Shown piece by piece: positions 1-5,838 of a DNA stretch of 6,466 bases. Source of the DNA: Spirochaetaceae bacterium. GTDB lineage: Bacteria > Spirochaetota > Spirochaetia > DSM-27196 > SKKC01. The notes under the pieces were generated by a model. It ran no database searches, was not told the DNA's origin, and saw nothing but the letters and a program-made list of their open reading frames with translations. A program made the translations under genes and the position numbers. Location: assembly GCA_003554375.1 (NCBI GenBank), contig PWGF01000226.1:1-6466 (forward strand). The letters are read 5' to 3'. Every line of letters starts with the position of its first letter. Positions within the stretch are counted from its first letter, which is position 1.

Positions 1-136
1 CCACGTTGACCCGGTCGCTCCCGTAGTGCCGCGGCATGGTCCCCGCACAGAATCGCCCCGATACGGTCTCGTCCGGAAGGCAACTGTATCCGGGACCCAC
101 CAAGAGCGAGTATATTATGAGTAAGAATGAGGGTAT
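1..136. other. Left-edge stretch without an assignable gene
   Basis: No recognised gene lies here. The minus strand is open across the stretch and offers an ATG at 37-35 followed by 11 codons (MPRHYGSDRVNV) to the edge, preceded by a GGGG run. It could therefore be the first codons of a divergent gene leaving the window, but the peptide is too short to identify. One plus-strand frame is also open until a TAA at 122-124. The segment 108-141 is an AT-rich pocket just ahead of the PilZ gene and probably holds promoter elements for one or both directions. Confidence 0.3.
111..116 (+). promoter_or_regulatory. Possible -10 box for the PilZ gene
   Basis: TATATT matches the sigma-70 -10 consensus at 5 of 6 positions and lies in a short AT-rich pocket 20 bp before the ATG. 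No -35 hexamer is seen 16-18 bp upstream. The overlapping AGTATA at 109-114 reads TATACT on the other strand, so the pocket could also serve a divergent gene. Confidence 0.25.
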
Positions 137-1195
137 ATGATGAGCCCGTTTATGTATGTTGCTCTTATGGATGCTCAGACCCTGTTCCTCCGCGAGGTGT
201 CCCGTGCCTTCCGGCCCGGCCCCCATCAGCTCATAGTTTTCGGGCTGGCCGTCGGGGTTCCCCTTCTCCTTCTCATCGCCTATAGCGCCGTCCGCGCCCT
301 AAGGCAGCGACGAATCGACCGGACGGAGTCTGAGGCCCGGCTGGAACGAGGCATCACGCGAATGGAGCTGCCCCCGCACTTGCAGGCATTGATGTACCGC
401 CTTGCTGCGACGGTACCCGATCCACGCAAGCGGCACCACGTGATCGAGTACAAGTCAGTTTTCAACAGAGCACTCGCCGAGACGCGTAGTCTCGAGCCGA
501 TCCCAGACGAGACCGTCTCGCTCCTCCGGCTACGGCTGGGATTCACAACGCAGGGCGGAGCCCCCCTGACGAGCGCGGGGCTTCCGCCGGGGGCTGAAGT
601 GCTGCTGGTTCCCACCTCCAATCCACACGCCGTGGCAGCGCAGGTAACCACCCCTGACGCCGGCGCACTGCGGCTTCGCCTCCATACCGACGAGCGAGAT
701 CTCAGGCCGGCAACTCCCCTTCGTGTCCTCTACCGGACGGCAAACGGAGTATTCGGCTTTCGCACAACGATTCTCAACCGGGAAGGGAAAGAGCTCGCCG
801 TGGCACACTCCAGCCGTGTCCAACGCTCGCAACGACGCCACTACTTCCGGAAGCAGGCGCGCATCCCGATCCAGGTGGGACGCCGGACGCATAGCGCCTG
901 GCGGCGGACGATGACCCGCGACTTGGGCGGCGGAGGTCTCTCCTTCCAGAATCCGTTTGTGTCGGTGGAACCAGGAGAGCTGCTCGTGGTGAACCTGGAG
1001 AATCTGCCGGGAGACAACCGGCCGGGCCTCTCGCCTACAGCATTGGTGGTAGTCCTCCGGATCAGCGACAACGGAACCGTCTTACACGCCGCCTTCCGAA
1101 GAATAGATGAAGCGTTGCGAGATCGGATCTATCAAGCCCTGTTTATGGGCGATAGCGGACAGAGTACCGGAGCTCCTCATCAGGCGACAAGGTAA
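137..1195 (+). CDS. Membrane-anchored PilZ-domain (YcgR-like) cyclic-di-GMP receptor protein
   Basis: This 352-residue protein probably binds cyclic di-GMP at the cytoplasmic membrane and passes the signal to motility, secretion or envelope targets. One hydrophobic segment spans about residues 32-52, followed by a basic charged linker. A YcgR-N-like beta-rich region covers about 120-220, and a C-terminal PilZ domain about 230-340. The RxxxR motif is seen as R234-H-Y-F-R238, preceded by R233. The second motif, normally D/NxSxxG, reads D262-L-G-G-G-G267, with Gly where Ser is usual. GAGGG at 129-133 is a good ribosome binding site; ATG 137 or the adjacent ATG 140 fits, and 152 is also possible. 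The last 53 bp overlap the end of the convergent lipoprotein gene. Family assignment is solid; the physiological target is unknown. Confidence 0.85.
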   Translation: MMSPFMYVALMDAQTLFLREVSRAFRPGPHQLIVFGLAVGVPLLLLIAYSAVRALRQRRIDRTESEARLERGITRMELPPHLQALMYRLAATVPDPRKRHHVIEYKSVFNRALAETRSLEPIPDETVSLLRLRLGFTTQGGAPLTSAGLPPGAEVLLVPTSNPHAVAAQVTTPDAGALRLRLHTDERDLRPATPLRVLYRTANGVFGFRTTILNREGKELAVAHSSRVQRSQRRHYFRKQARIPIQVGRRTHSAWRRTMTRDLGGGGLSFQNPFVSVEPGELLVVNLENLPGDNRPGLSPTALVVVLRISDNGTVLHAAFRRIDEALRDRIYQALFMGDSGQSTGAPHQATR

Positions 1196-1979
1196 GCGCC
1201 TCGGCTACCCCGACCTCGAACTCCGCCGCGTCCTCTCCTTCGACAAGCCGCCCGCCGTCGATCTCATCGATCGTACCCGGAACGAACACCCTCACACGGA
1301 TACGCGACTCACGCACCACATCCGTGGCGCGACGCTCGGCTTCGTACTCTTCCAGCGCCCACGCAATGTAGTCGATATACTCTTCCTTCCCCATTCCCTC
1401 CGGCGGGAGAAGGTACTGAGCCGCCTCCTCTTCCGCAATGAAAGGCATCTCTATAATCCGATTGAGAATGGAGTGCGTAAGCCTCAATTCGATTGTCCGG
1501 GATGTCCCGTCCTCTTCAACCACGACGAGCTCATCATCCAGATCAGCGAAAACCTCCTCGATGTCCGCGATCGAGATGCTTATTTCCAACCTCTGCGGCT
1601 CCGGGATCAGTACCTCTCGAACCTCTACTCCCGCTTCCCGATGCAGAGTCTCCGTGATCGTCGGAATGTCGAACGGCGAGAAATCGTCGGGCACCTCGCC
1701 GGCAATGCCGGCAAGATCGACGAGATACGCCACGAACAGCTCATCGAGCTCCACGGCGGCCTCCGACTCTCCGCTGCGCACACCGTCAAGGACCAGCTCT
1801 TGCTGAACGGCACACCCTCCGGCCAAGAGAACCCCCAGGGCTCCAACTACAACGCGCCTCAGAAGCACCGGCAGCCGGCGCCGGCGGCGGGAGGTCGTCG
1901 TGCCATGGGCGGTGAAGCCGGGCGCACCATGTGCGTTTCCACCGGCGGAGCTATCATCGGACGCTCGGTACTTACTCAT
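1143..1979 (-). CDS. Putative lipoprotein of unknown function
   Basis: I do not recognise the family. From ATG 1979 the product is 278 residues. A basic run (R31-R35, R41-R42) precedes a hydrophobic core, VVVGALGVLLAGGC, with a lipobox ending at Cys56. The mature protein should be lipidated and held at the membrane on the periplasmic side. After Cys56 it is strongly acidic, with no membrane segment and no catalytic motif I can name. It alternates hydrophobic and charged residues, as in a soluble beta-rich or mixed domain, and ends LRYSVRYRP. The start is uncertain. ATG 1979 gives an unusually long n-region (about 42 residues) and a weak ribosome site. TTG 1988 is in frame upstream. GTG 1868 would give a compact, typical signal peptide but has no Shine-Dalgarno. 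It is divergent from the M48 gene and convergent with the PilZ gene. Confidence 0.7.
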   Translation of the reverse strand: MSKYRASDDSSAGGNAHGAPGFTAHGTTTSRRRRRLPVLLRRVVVGALGVLLAGGCAVQQELVLDGVRSGESEAAVELDELFVAYLVDLAGIAGEVPDDFSPFDIPTITETLHREAGVEVREVLIPEPQRLEISISIADIEEVFADLDDELVVVEEDGTSRTIELRLTHSILNRIIEMPFIAEEEAAQYLLPPEGMGKEEYIDYIAWALEEYEAERRATDVVRESRIRVRVFVPGTIDEIDGGRLVEGEDAAEFEVGVAEALTLSPDEELRYSVRYRP

Positions 1980-2107
1980 GTCCCGCAACTCTATCTTGCC
2001 GGCGGGCTCGTTTCAACATGCGTTCGTTCAACGTGCCGGCCCGGGCGCCGGAACCCCGGCAGGCACGCCATCGAAGCCGAACAGGTGGCCCGATTTACCG
2101 CATCCGA

Positions 2108-2136
2108 TTGATCTTTGACCGATACAAAGGTACATT
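2108..2136 (+). promoter_or_regulatory. Weak candidate promoter abutting the M48 protease ATG
   Basis: TTGATC (2108-2113) and TACATT (2131-2136) are separated by exactly 17 bp, each matching its consensus at 4 of 6 positions. Transcription would start near 2143, immediately before ATG 2144, giving an almost leaderless message. The match is weak enough to be chance. Confidence 0.25.
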
Positions 2137-2143
2137 TAAAGGC

Positions 2144-3157
2144 ATGGAAGGCGAGGCTCGTAAATACTTCACGGACATAAGTCCGCGGTCGTGGGAACAT
2201 CCGGCTGACCGGGCCGCTCTCACCGCACTCAAGCAGATACCCGGCATGGATGAAGTGCTGAAGTTCTTCATCGGCGGAACCGGGGAGAAGTCCATTCGGC
2301 TTCTCTTTATGGCATCCGCAGTGCGCGTGACACAGCGGCAGTTTTCCCATGTGTACAAACTGACTCAGGAAGCTGCGTCCATTCTGGACGCTCCGGACAT
2401 GCCGGAAGTCTTCGTGACCCAGAATCCTTCGCTCCAAGCCGGCGCGGTTGGTGTTCGCAAGCCGTTCATCATGCTCAACAGCGCCCTGGTGGAACGCTTC
2501 TCCGAAGAGGAGCTTCTCACCGTCTTGGGGCATGAGATGGGTCATGTCATCAGCGGGCACGTTCTCTACAAGACGCTCCTGTGGTTCCTCCTCAACGCTT
2601 CAATAGCGGTGCTCCGGCTGCCGGTTACTCAGCTCGCGCTGATGGGCATTATCGCTGCGCTCCGCGAATGGGACCGCAAAAGCGAGCTCTCTGCGGACCG
2701 CGCCGGGCTCCTGACCATCCAAGACCCGGACACCTCGTATCGGGTGCTGATGAAGCTCGCCGGCGGCACGCAGATCGAGCATATGGATATCGAGGAGTTC
2801 TGCGAGCAGGCAGAGGACTACGATGCCGGTGACAACCTGTTCGACGGCGTATTCAAGATGCTCAACCTGGTTTGGCAGAGCCATCCGTTTCCGGTGATGC
2901 GTCTTGCCGCCCTGAGACAGTGGGTGTCGGACGGGGATTACGACGCGATAATGGGCGGTCAGTACCAGCGTCGCGGACCTGAGGAAAAAGAGGACATCCG
3001 CAAGGACTTCCAGGATGCAGCCCGGGAGTATCAGGATGAGTTCCGGCGGTCCAAGGATCCGTTGGCGCAGGCTATGAGTCGTGCCGGTGAAACTGCGGAA
3101 AACGTACGGAAACGGGCGGAAGATTTCTTCCAAAGCGTGTTCCGTGGCGATCAGTAA
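2144..3157 (+). CDS. M48-family zinc metalloprotease (HtpX/YggG-like)
   Basis: A 337-residue zinc endopeptidase of the M48 class, probably acting in quality control of membrane or misfolded proteins. The zinc site is clear: H130-E-M-G-H134 supplies two ligands and the catalytic glutamate, and E181 in SELSADRAG is the third ligand with the conserved D185. Two hydrophobic stretches (about 144-157 and 159-173) lie between these motifs. No N-terminal membrane helices of the HtpX type are present, so this is the shorter M48 subfamily that begins with a helical LxxIPG region and carries SAVRVTxRQF before the protease core. After the core comes HPFPVMRLAALRQW, then a charged, probably coiled tail (about 290-337). 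ATG 2144 is chosen because the recognisable family sequence begins just after it. The frame stays open back to 1931, but that extension is arginine-rich and overlaps the divergent lipoprotein gene. AAAGG at 2138-2142 sits too close to the ATG to be a standard ribosome site. Confidence 0.88.
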   Translation: MEGEARKYFTDISPRSWEHPADRAALTALKQIPGMDEVLKFFIGGTGEKSIRLLFMASAVRVTQRQFSHVYKLTQEAASILDAPDMPEVFVTQNPSLQAGAVGVRKPFIMLNSALVERFSEEELLTVLGHEMGHVISGHVLYKTLLWFLLNASIAVLRLPVTQLALMGIIAALREWDRKSELSADRAGLLTIQDPDTSYRVLMKLAGGTQIEHMDIEEFCEQAEDYDAGDNLFDGVFKMLNLVWQSHPFPVMRLAALRQWVSDGDYDAIMGGQYQRRGPEEKEDIRKDFQDAAREYQDEFRRSKDPLAQAMSRAGETAENVRKRAEDFFQSVFRGDQ

Positions 3158-3196
3158 GCACCCTTGCCGGTGAGATTCTCTCCGGCTCGGCGGCGG

Positions 3197-3227
3197 CCCT
3201 CCCGAGACCTTGGGTATCTCGGGAGGG
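3197..3227. terminator. Perfect 11-bp stem-loop between convergent genes, probable terminator
   Basis: CCCTCCCGAGA (3197-3207) pairs perfectly with TCTCGGGAGGG (3217-3227) around a 9-base loop. It lies 40 bp after the protease stop and 72 bp after the end of the convergent DUF1848 gene. Neither side has a T-tract, so a classic intrinsic terminator is not shown. It may instead stabilise 3' ends or work in both directions. Confidence 0.55.
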
Positions 3228-3233
3228 AGCTGA

Positions 3234-3273
3234 AACCGGCATACTGGGGCCCCACCCGGCACACTGGCGGATC
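3234..3273. repeat. Two imperfect 20-bp direct repeats
   Basis: CCGGCATACTGG (3236-3247) recurs as CCGGCACACTGG (3256-3267), 11 of 12 identical with a 20-bp period. It sits between the stem-loop and the end of the DUF1848 gene. No function is evident. Confidence 0.4.
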
Positions 3274-3299
3274 GGTAGGGAGGTTCACCCGCACCCCAC

Positions 3300-4184
3300 T
3301 CACCCCAGTTGCGGGCTTTCCGGGCTGTGGGCGCCGCGACGCGCCCGCACCGCGGCCTCAGTTCCGATCGCATAACAGTACATACACCTCGCCGGACACG
3401 TGTCGTAGGCGCCGATATCGACGCTATTGACGCAGTTACAGAGGCGCCGCTGACCCGGATCCTTCCGGGCGTCCACGCGAACCCCCATAGAAGTACGGAT
3501 CCGCTCCGCGTCGATACACGCGCCGGGCTCGATTCCGGTAGCCGTTAGGTCTCGGCTCTCCGAACAGCTCTGCGTCCGCAGCCCGCGCTCCACCGCAATT
3601 CCGTGCAACTCGCCAAGAAACGCGCGAAGTCGCTCGGGATCGTCCTCCGTGTGCGTCCGAGCCGCTCCAAGCTGAGCCAGCGTGCGCATCCGCGGGAGCA
3701 GTTTCCGGTACTCGTCGAAGAGACTGATGACGACGGTATCGGTATAGGGCGCAAGCTCGTCGGCCAAGGACTTGAACCGTTCCAGATGGAAGCGTTCATC
3801 CGTTTGGTCTGTGAGCAGTATAGGGTCGTACCGCCATACAATTCGTCCCGGGCCGATCAAGCTGGAGATACGCTTGAACAGCGCAACCCGCGAACCTCTG
3901 GCCGGGAGCCGCGGCTCAAAATACCGCGGGTAGTCCAGCACTGTGTAGGTGAAGTAATAGGAGTGCCCCAACCGATCGAGCTCAGGCAAATGGGGATAGA
4001 GCGTTTTTGGATACCGGGTCCAGAAGACAAAACAATCAACCGCGCCCGGAGTCAGGTCCACAACCCGGGTTTGCTGCGGGTTGAATGGATTCGAAACCTC
4101 GCACCATCCGCTTCTGACCCGCCGCATGAACCATTCTCCGTAGTAGGCAGGGACGTCGGTGCGTCTGCTTACGCTGACGATCAT
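3300..4184 (-). CDS. DUF1848 family protein with C-terminal Fe-S-type cysteine cluster
   Basis: A 294-residue protein matching DUF1848 over its whole length. Landmarks are the N-terminal SVSRRTD (residues 4-10), NPFNP, DCFVFWTRYPK and IVWRYDPILLT. The C-terminal cysteine region is C249-N-C251, then SVDIGAYDTC263-PAR-C267-MY-C270-YA. C263/C267/C270 form CX3CX2C, the spacing of the radical-SAM 4Fe-4S site. The DUF1848 family is described as having such a cluster at the C terminus, whereas radical-SAM enzymes carry it near the N terminus. The reaction is not known to me. No membrane segment is seen, so it is probably cytoplasmic. A purine-rich GGGGGAGGA immediately precedes ATG 4184 and is a strong ribosome binding site, supporting the start. 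About 24 residues follow the last cysteine. It appears to be transcribed alone. Confidence 0.88.
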   Translation of the reverse strand: MIVSVSRRTDVPAYYGEWFMRRVRSGWCEVSNPFNPQQTRVVDLTPGAVDCFVFWTRYPKTLYPHLPELDRLGHSYYFTYTVLDYPRYFEPRLPARGSRVALFKRISSLIGPGRIVWRYDPILLTDQTDERFHLERFKSLADELAPYTDTVVISLFDEYRKLLPRMRTLAQLGAARTHTEDDPERLRAFLGELHGIAVERGLRTQSCSESRDLTATGIEPGACIDAERIRTSMGVRVDARKDPGQRRLCNCVNSVDIGAYDTCPARCMYCYAIGTEAAVRARRGAHSPESPQLG

Positions 4185-4395
4185 TCCTCCCCCTCGGCCG
4201 AAGCTTGATCCGTCGTCCTTGAAGCGACCGACTCGCCGCGGCGGTTCTGCTCGCCGGAGGTGAGCGCGCTCCCTGTCCTGCCGGCCTACGCAACGACTCT
4301 AACTCAATTCCAGCCGGCTCTATCCTAACGAACCCATGAGCTGAGAATCTACGGTGTGAACCGCCGTCCCTGTTCTGCGGAAAGAATGAGTTCCG

Positions 4396-4629
4396 GTGTT
4401 CGGAGCCGGACTGCTCACAGACCGATCAAGAACAGACCGATCAGAAGCATTGGAGAGCGGCAGGACTTGGAAGGAATACGTGGACCTCCGGCAGGCACAT
4501 GCCGTGACCGGCGCCCCGTACCGCCCGCGTAGCGGGATGGCCGGAGTGGAGCAGGCGGCGGACGACGCTTTTTCTAATAGATTTGTTACCTGGGCTTTTT
4601 TACATAATCGATTTCGGCGCTGGGGTTGA
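4396..4629 (+). CDS. Possible small ORF, not recognised
   Basis: A 77-codon frame opening with GTG and ending TGA. The middle (WKEYVDLRQAHAVTGAPYRPRSGM) has GC-rich third positions like the real genes nearby, but the last 20 codons fall in an AT-rich pocket with a different composition. No good ribosome binding site precedes the GTG. The N-terminal part contains a five-residue repeat, TDRSR-TDRSE, produced by the tandem DNA duplication. It resembles no family I know and may be a decayed fragment or chance. A 112-codon frame on the opposite strand (4320-4658) is no more convincing. Confidence 0.18.
   Translation: MFGAGLLTDRSRTDRSEALESGRTWKEYVDLRQAHAVTGAPYRPRSGMAGVEQAADDAFSNRFVTWAFLHNRFRRWG
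4417..4446. repeat. 15-bp tandem duplication
   Basis: ACAGACCGATCA occurs at 4417-4428 and again at 4432-4443, identical over 12 bases with a 15-bp period. The three bases after each copy differ. Confidence 0.6.
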
Positions 4630-4905
4630 TTTTGTCTTCGTCGTTCCGCCCGCCCCAACTCAGCCCACCCCTATAAAAGCAAGATATGTGCCAAGTTCAG
4701 TGGCTTGACACCCTCCAGGCATCTCCCGCCGCTGTTTGGATCCTGAAAGGACTGTTACCCGAGTCTGCAAAGCAGAAGCAGCTAAATATCTGTGTGTAAG
4801 CACCTTATGCACGCGGAAGCAACGTCGTCCGGGCCGCCCTTGATTGCTCTACCGGCGTGCTCATTGCCACATACGCCCAAGAATTCGGCCGCTGCCGCTT
4901 CGATG

Positions 4906-4959
4906 TGCAGAGTGCATACCTCGACACCATGCATTCTGCATAGCCATGCACCATGCATA
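4906..4959. repeat. Three direct copies of TGCA-NNN-TGCATA
   Basis: Copies start at 4906 (TGCAGAGTGCATA), 4930 (TGCATTCTGCATA) and 4947 (TGCACCATGCATA). The TGCANNNTGCATA frame is identical in all three and only the three central bases vary. TGCA is its own reverse complement, so TGCA-NNN-TGCA is a dyad of the kind bound by a protein dimer. Copy spacings of 24 and 17 bp are not both multiples of three, which argues against a repeated peptide. The array lies about 170 bp before the ArsC start and may be an operator cluster; no known regulator is assigned. Confidence 0.6.
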
Positions 4960-5094
4960 ACCCCACCCTTCGTAGTCCTGTCCCCCGCTCGGGCCCAACT
5001 GCCCTCCGGGGGCTCGCCTGCCGGCCCGCTACCCGCCTGGGCGGACCCGGGCCCGCCTTGGCTCGTGGTCGTGGGAGGACTCCGGGTCGTTTGC

Positions 5095-5123
5095 TTGACC
5101 CAGCCTCGGAAACTCCGTATCGT
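5095..5123 (+). promoter_or_regulatory. Candidate ArsC promoter
   Basis: TTGACC (5095-5100, 5 of 6 to the -35 consensus) and TATCGT (5118-5123, 4 of 6 to the -10 consensus) are separated by 17 bp. The predicted transcription start is at or next to ATG 5130, implying a leaderless or nearly leaderless message. Confidence 0.45.
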
Positions 5124-5129
5124 CGGAGT
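5112..5129. promoter_or_regulatory. Inverted repeat enclosing the ArsC -10 box
   Basis: ACTCCG (5112-5117) and CGGAGT (5124-5129) are perfect 6-base inverted arms around the -10 hexamer. A third ACTCCG half-site is at 5079-5084, 33 bp upstream. A repressor bound here would block the promoter. Alternatively, in a longer transcript the stem would hide the GGAG at 5125-5128. No regulator gene is adjacent. Confidence 0.4.
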
Positions 5130-5582
5130 ATGAGCCATCTACGTCCTCGCATACTCGTTGTATGTAGACACAACAGTGCACGAAGCCAAATGGCTGAAGA
5201 GTATATCCGGCAGGCCGCCGGCGATTCCGTCGCGGTAACCAGCGCCGGGATCGAGCCAGGTGAGCTGGATCAGCATGTTGTGGAAGTCCTCAAAGAGGAC
5301 GGAATCGACATTTCGGACAAGTGCACTCAAAGCGTTTTCAGCCTGGCAGCCGAGGGCCGACAGTTCGACTATGTCATCGCCGTCTGTAGCGCTGAAGCAG
5401 CGGAGCAATGCCCGGTATTTCCCGCTGAGCAGAAGCGCTTGCACTGGCCCTTCGAGGACCCGTCGGTCCAGGGGGGCACGCCCCAGGAACGAAAGGACAA
5501 GATCCGGTCGATACGGGACCGCATCAGTAATCGGTGCCGGCACTTCGTCGAGGACGAGCTGGAGATCGCCCCCGTCGGCTGA
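5130..5582 (+). CDS. arsC: Arsenate reductase, thioredoxin-linked (low-molecular-weight phosphatase fold)
   Basis: A 150-residue cytoplasmic enzyme that reduces arsenate to arsenite for export, with reducing power expected from thioredoxin. The phosphatase loop CX5R is C12-RHNSA-R18, followed by SQMAEEY as in ArsC proteins. SAGIEP (38-43) and the helix VVEVLKEDGIDIS (50-62) fit the family. The redox relay pair is C86 and C94 in VCSAEAAEQCPVFP. They are separated by seven residues, one more than the C82/C89 pair of the Staphylococcus and Bacillus enzymes. The general-acid aspartate is D110 in HWPFEDP, and the C terminus has the usual RSIRDRI helix. ATG 5130 is chosen because the family sequence starts at once; the frame is open upstream to 4953 but that part is non-conserved and very GC-rich. 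GGAG lies only one base before the ATG. No ArsR, Acr3 or ArsB gene is beside it, so an arsenite exporter must lie elsewhere. A protein tyrosine phosphatase role is less likely given C86/C94. Confidence 0.9.
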   Translation: MSHLRPRILVVCRHNSARSQMAEEYIRQAAGDSVAVTSAGIEPGELDQHVVEVLKEDGIDISDKCTQSVFSLAAEGRQFDYVIAVCSAEAAEQCPVFPAEQKRLHWPFEDPSVQGGTPQERKDKIRSIRDRISNRCRHFVEDELEIAPVG

Positions 5583-5838
5583 GTACCCGCGGCCTCCGGC
5601 GATTGGCCGGCCGGGCATCACGGGGGCGTCGGCCGGCCCTTACCCGCAGGCCGGCCGCGCCTCAGCGGCGCGTCGGCGGGGCGCCGCCGGCACGGCGGCC
5701 GACCGTGATCGGCGGACCGGCCGCGCCTCACCCGCAAGTCGGCAGACCCTCTCCGGCGGTTCGCGGGTCGGGCGGGAACGGCGCCTGCCCCGCGGAGACG
5801 GTGTCCGCCCATCGGCGACTACGCTTGCCCTGCGGAGA
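5583..5838. repeat. Repeat-rich, very GC-rich convergent intergenic region
   Basis: No gene is seen between the two convergent stop codons. GGCCGGCC occurs at 5605-5612, 5631-5638 and 5649-5656; the first two can pair with each other. CCGGCCGCGCCTCA occurs at 5651-5664 and 5717-5730, identical. ACCCGCAGGCCGGC (5642-5655) recurs as ACCCGCAAGTCGGC (5730-5743). TGCCCCGCGGAGAC (5786-5799) recurs as TGCCCTGCGGAGAC (5826-5839). GACTACGC at 5817 and 5837 shows a 20-bp step running into the last codons of the ATPase. It may terminate transcription from both sides, but no T-tract was found. Confidence 0.55.
5672..5703. other. GC-rich stem-loop
   Basis: GTCGGC (5672-5677) pairs with GCCGAC (5698-5703). 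After a four-G bulge, CGCCG (5682-5686) pairs with CGGCG (5693-5697) around a six-base loop. The stem is 11 bp, all but two pairs G-C. It could end or protect the convergent arsC or ATPase transcripts. Confidence 0.4.

Larger units (their letters stand above)
4185..5094. other. Long stretch without a convincing gene
   Basis: Between the DUF1848 start and the ArsC promoter region I find no recognisable protein or RNA gene. Part of it must hold the DUF1848 promoter, but no convincing -10/-35 pair was found on the minus strand. Contents in order are a 15-bp tandem duplication (4417-4446), a weak small ORF (4396-4629), an AT-rich pocket with T5 and T6 tracts (4569-4640), a TGCA repeat array (4906-4959), and a very GC-rich segment (4961-5070) with CCGCC-TG-GGCGG at 5033-5044. 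Open frames of about 110-120 codons on both strands across 4780-5170 have low-complexity, Pro/Arg-rich translations and look non-coding. Confidence 0.6.

Noticed and set aside
1107..2111. 334-codon open frame on the plus strand opposite the lipoprotein gene
   Set aside because: Its translation has no recognisable domain and mirrors the codon bias of the minus-strand gene. The minus-strand product has a signal peptide and a coherent acidic composition, so this frame is a shadow.
2600..3373. 257-codon minus-strand frame opposite the protease gene
   Set aside because: It lies antisense to a clear M48 protease, crosses the spacer stem-loop, and has no family features.
3603..4208. 201-codon plus-strand frame opposite DUF1848
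   Set aside because: It is antisense to a confident gene and its translation has no recognisable features.
4569..4601. T5 and T6 tracts as intrinsic terminators
   Set aside because: No stable stem ends directly before either tract.
4672..4677. TATAAA as a -10 box
   Set aside because: No -35 hexamer at a suitable distance and no gene directly downstream.
4698..4710. Antisense GCCACTG (resembling part of a B12 box) and a perfect TTGACA at 4705-4710
   Set aside because: The other conserved parts of a cobalamin riboswitch are missing, and no -10 hexamer lies 16-18 bp after the TTGACA.
4782..5173. Overlapping frames of about 110-120 codons on both strands before arsC
   Set aside because: Low-complexity Pro/Arg/Cys-rich translations, no ribosome sites, and the region contains DNA-level repeats that break the reading frame.
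5618..5812. 64-codon Arg/Pro-rich minus-strand frame in the arsC/ATPase spacer
   Set aside because: The translation only reflects GC-rich repeats; there is no start signal or family similarity.
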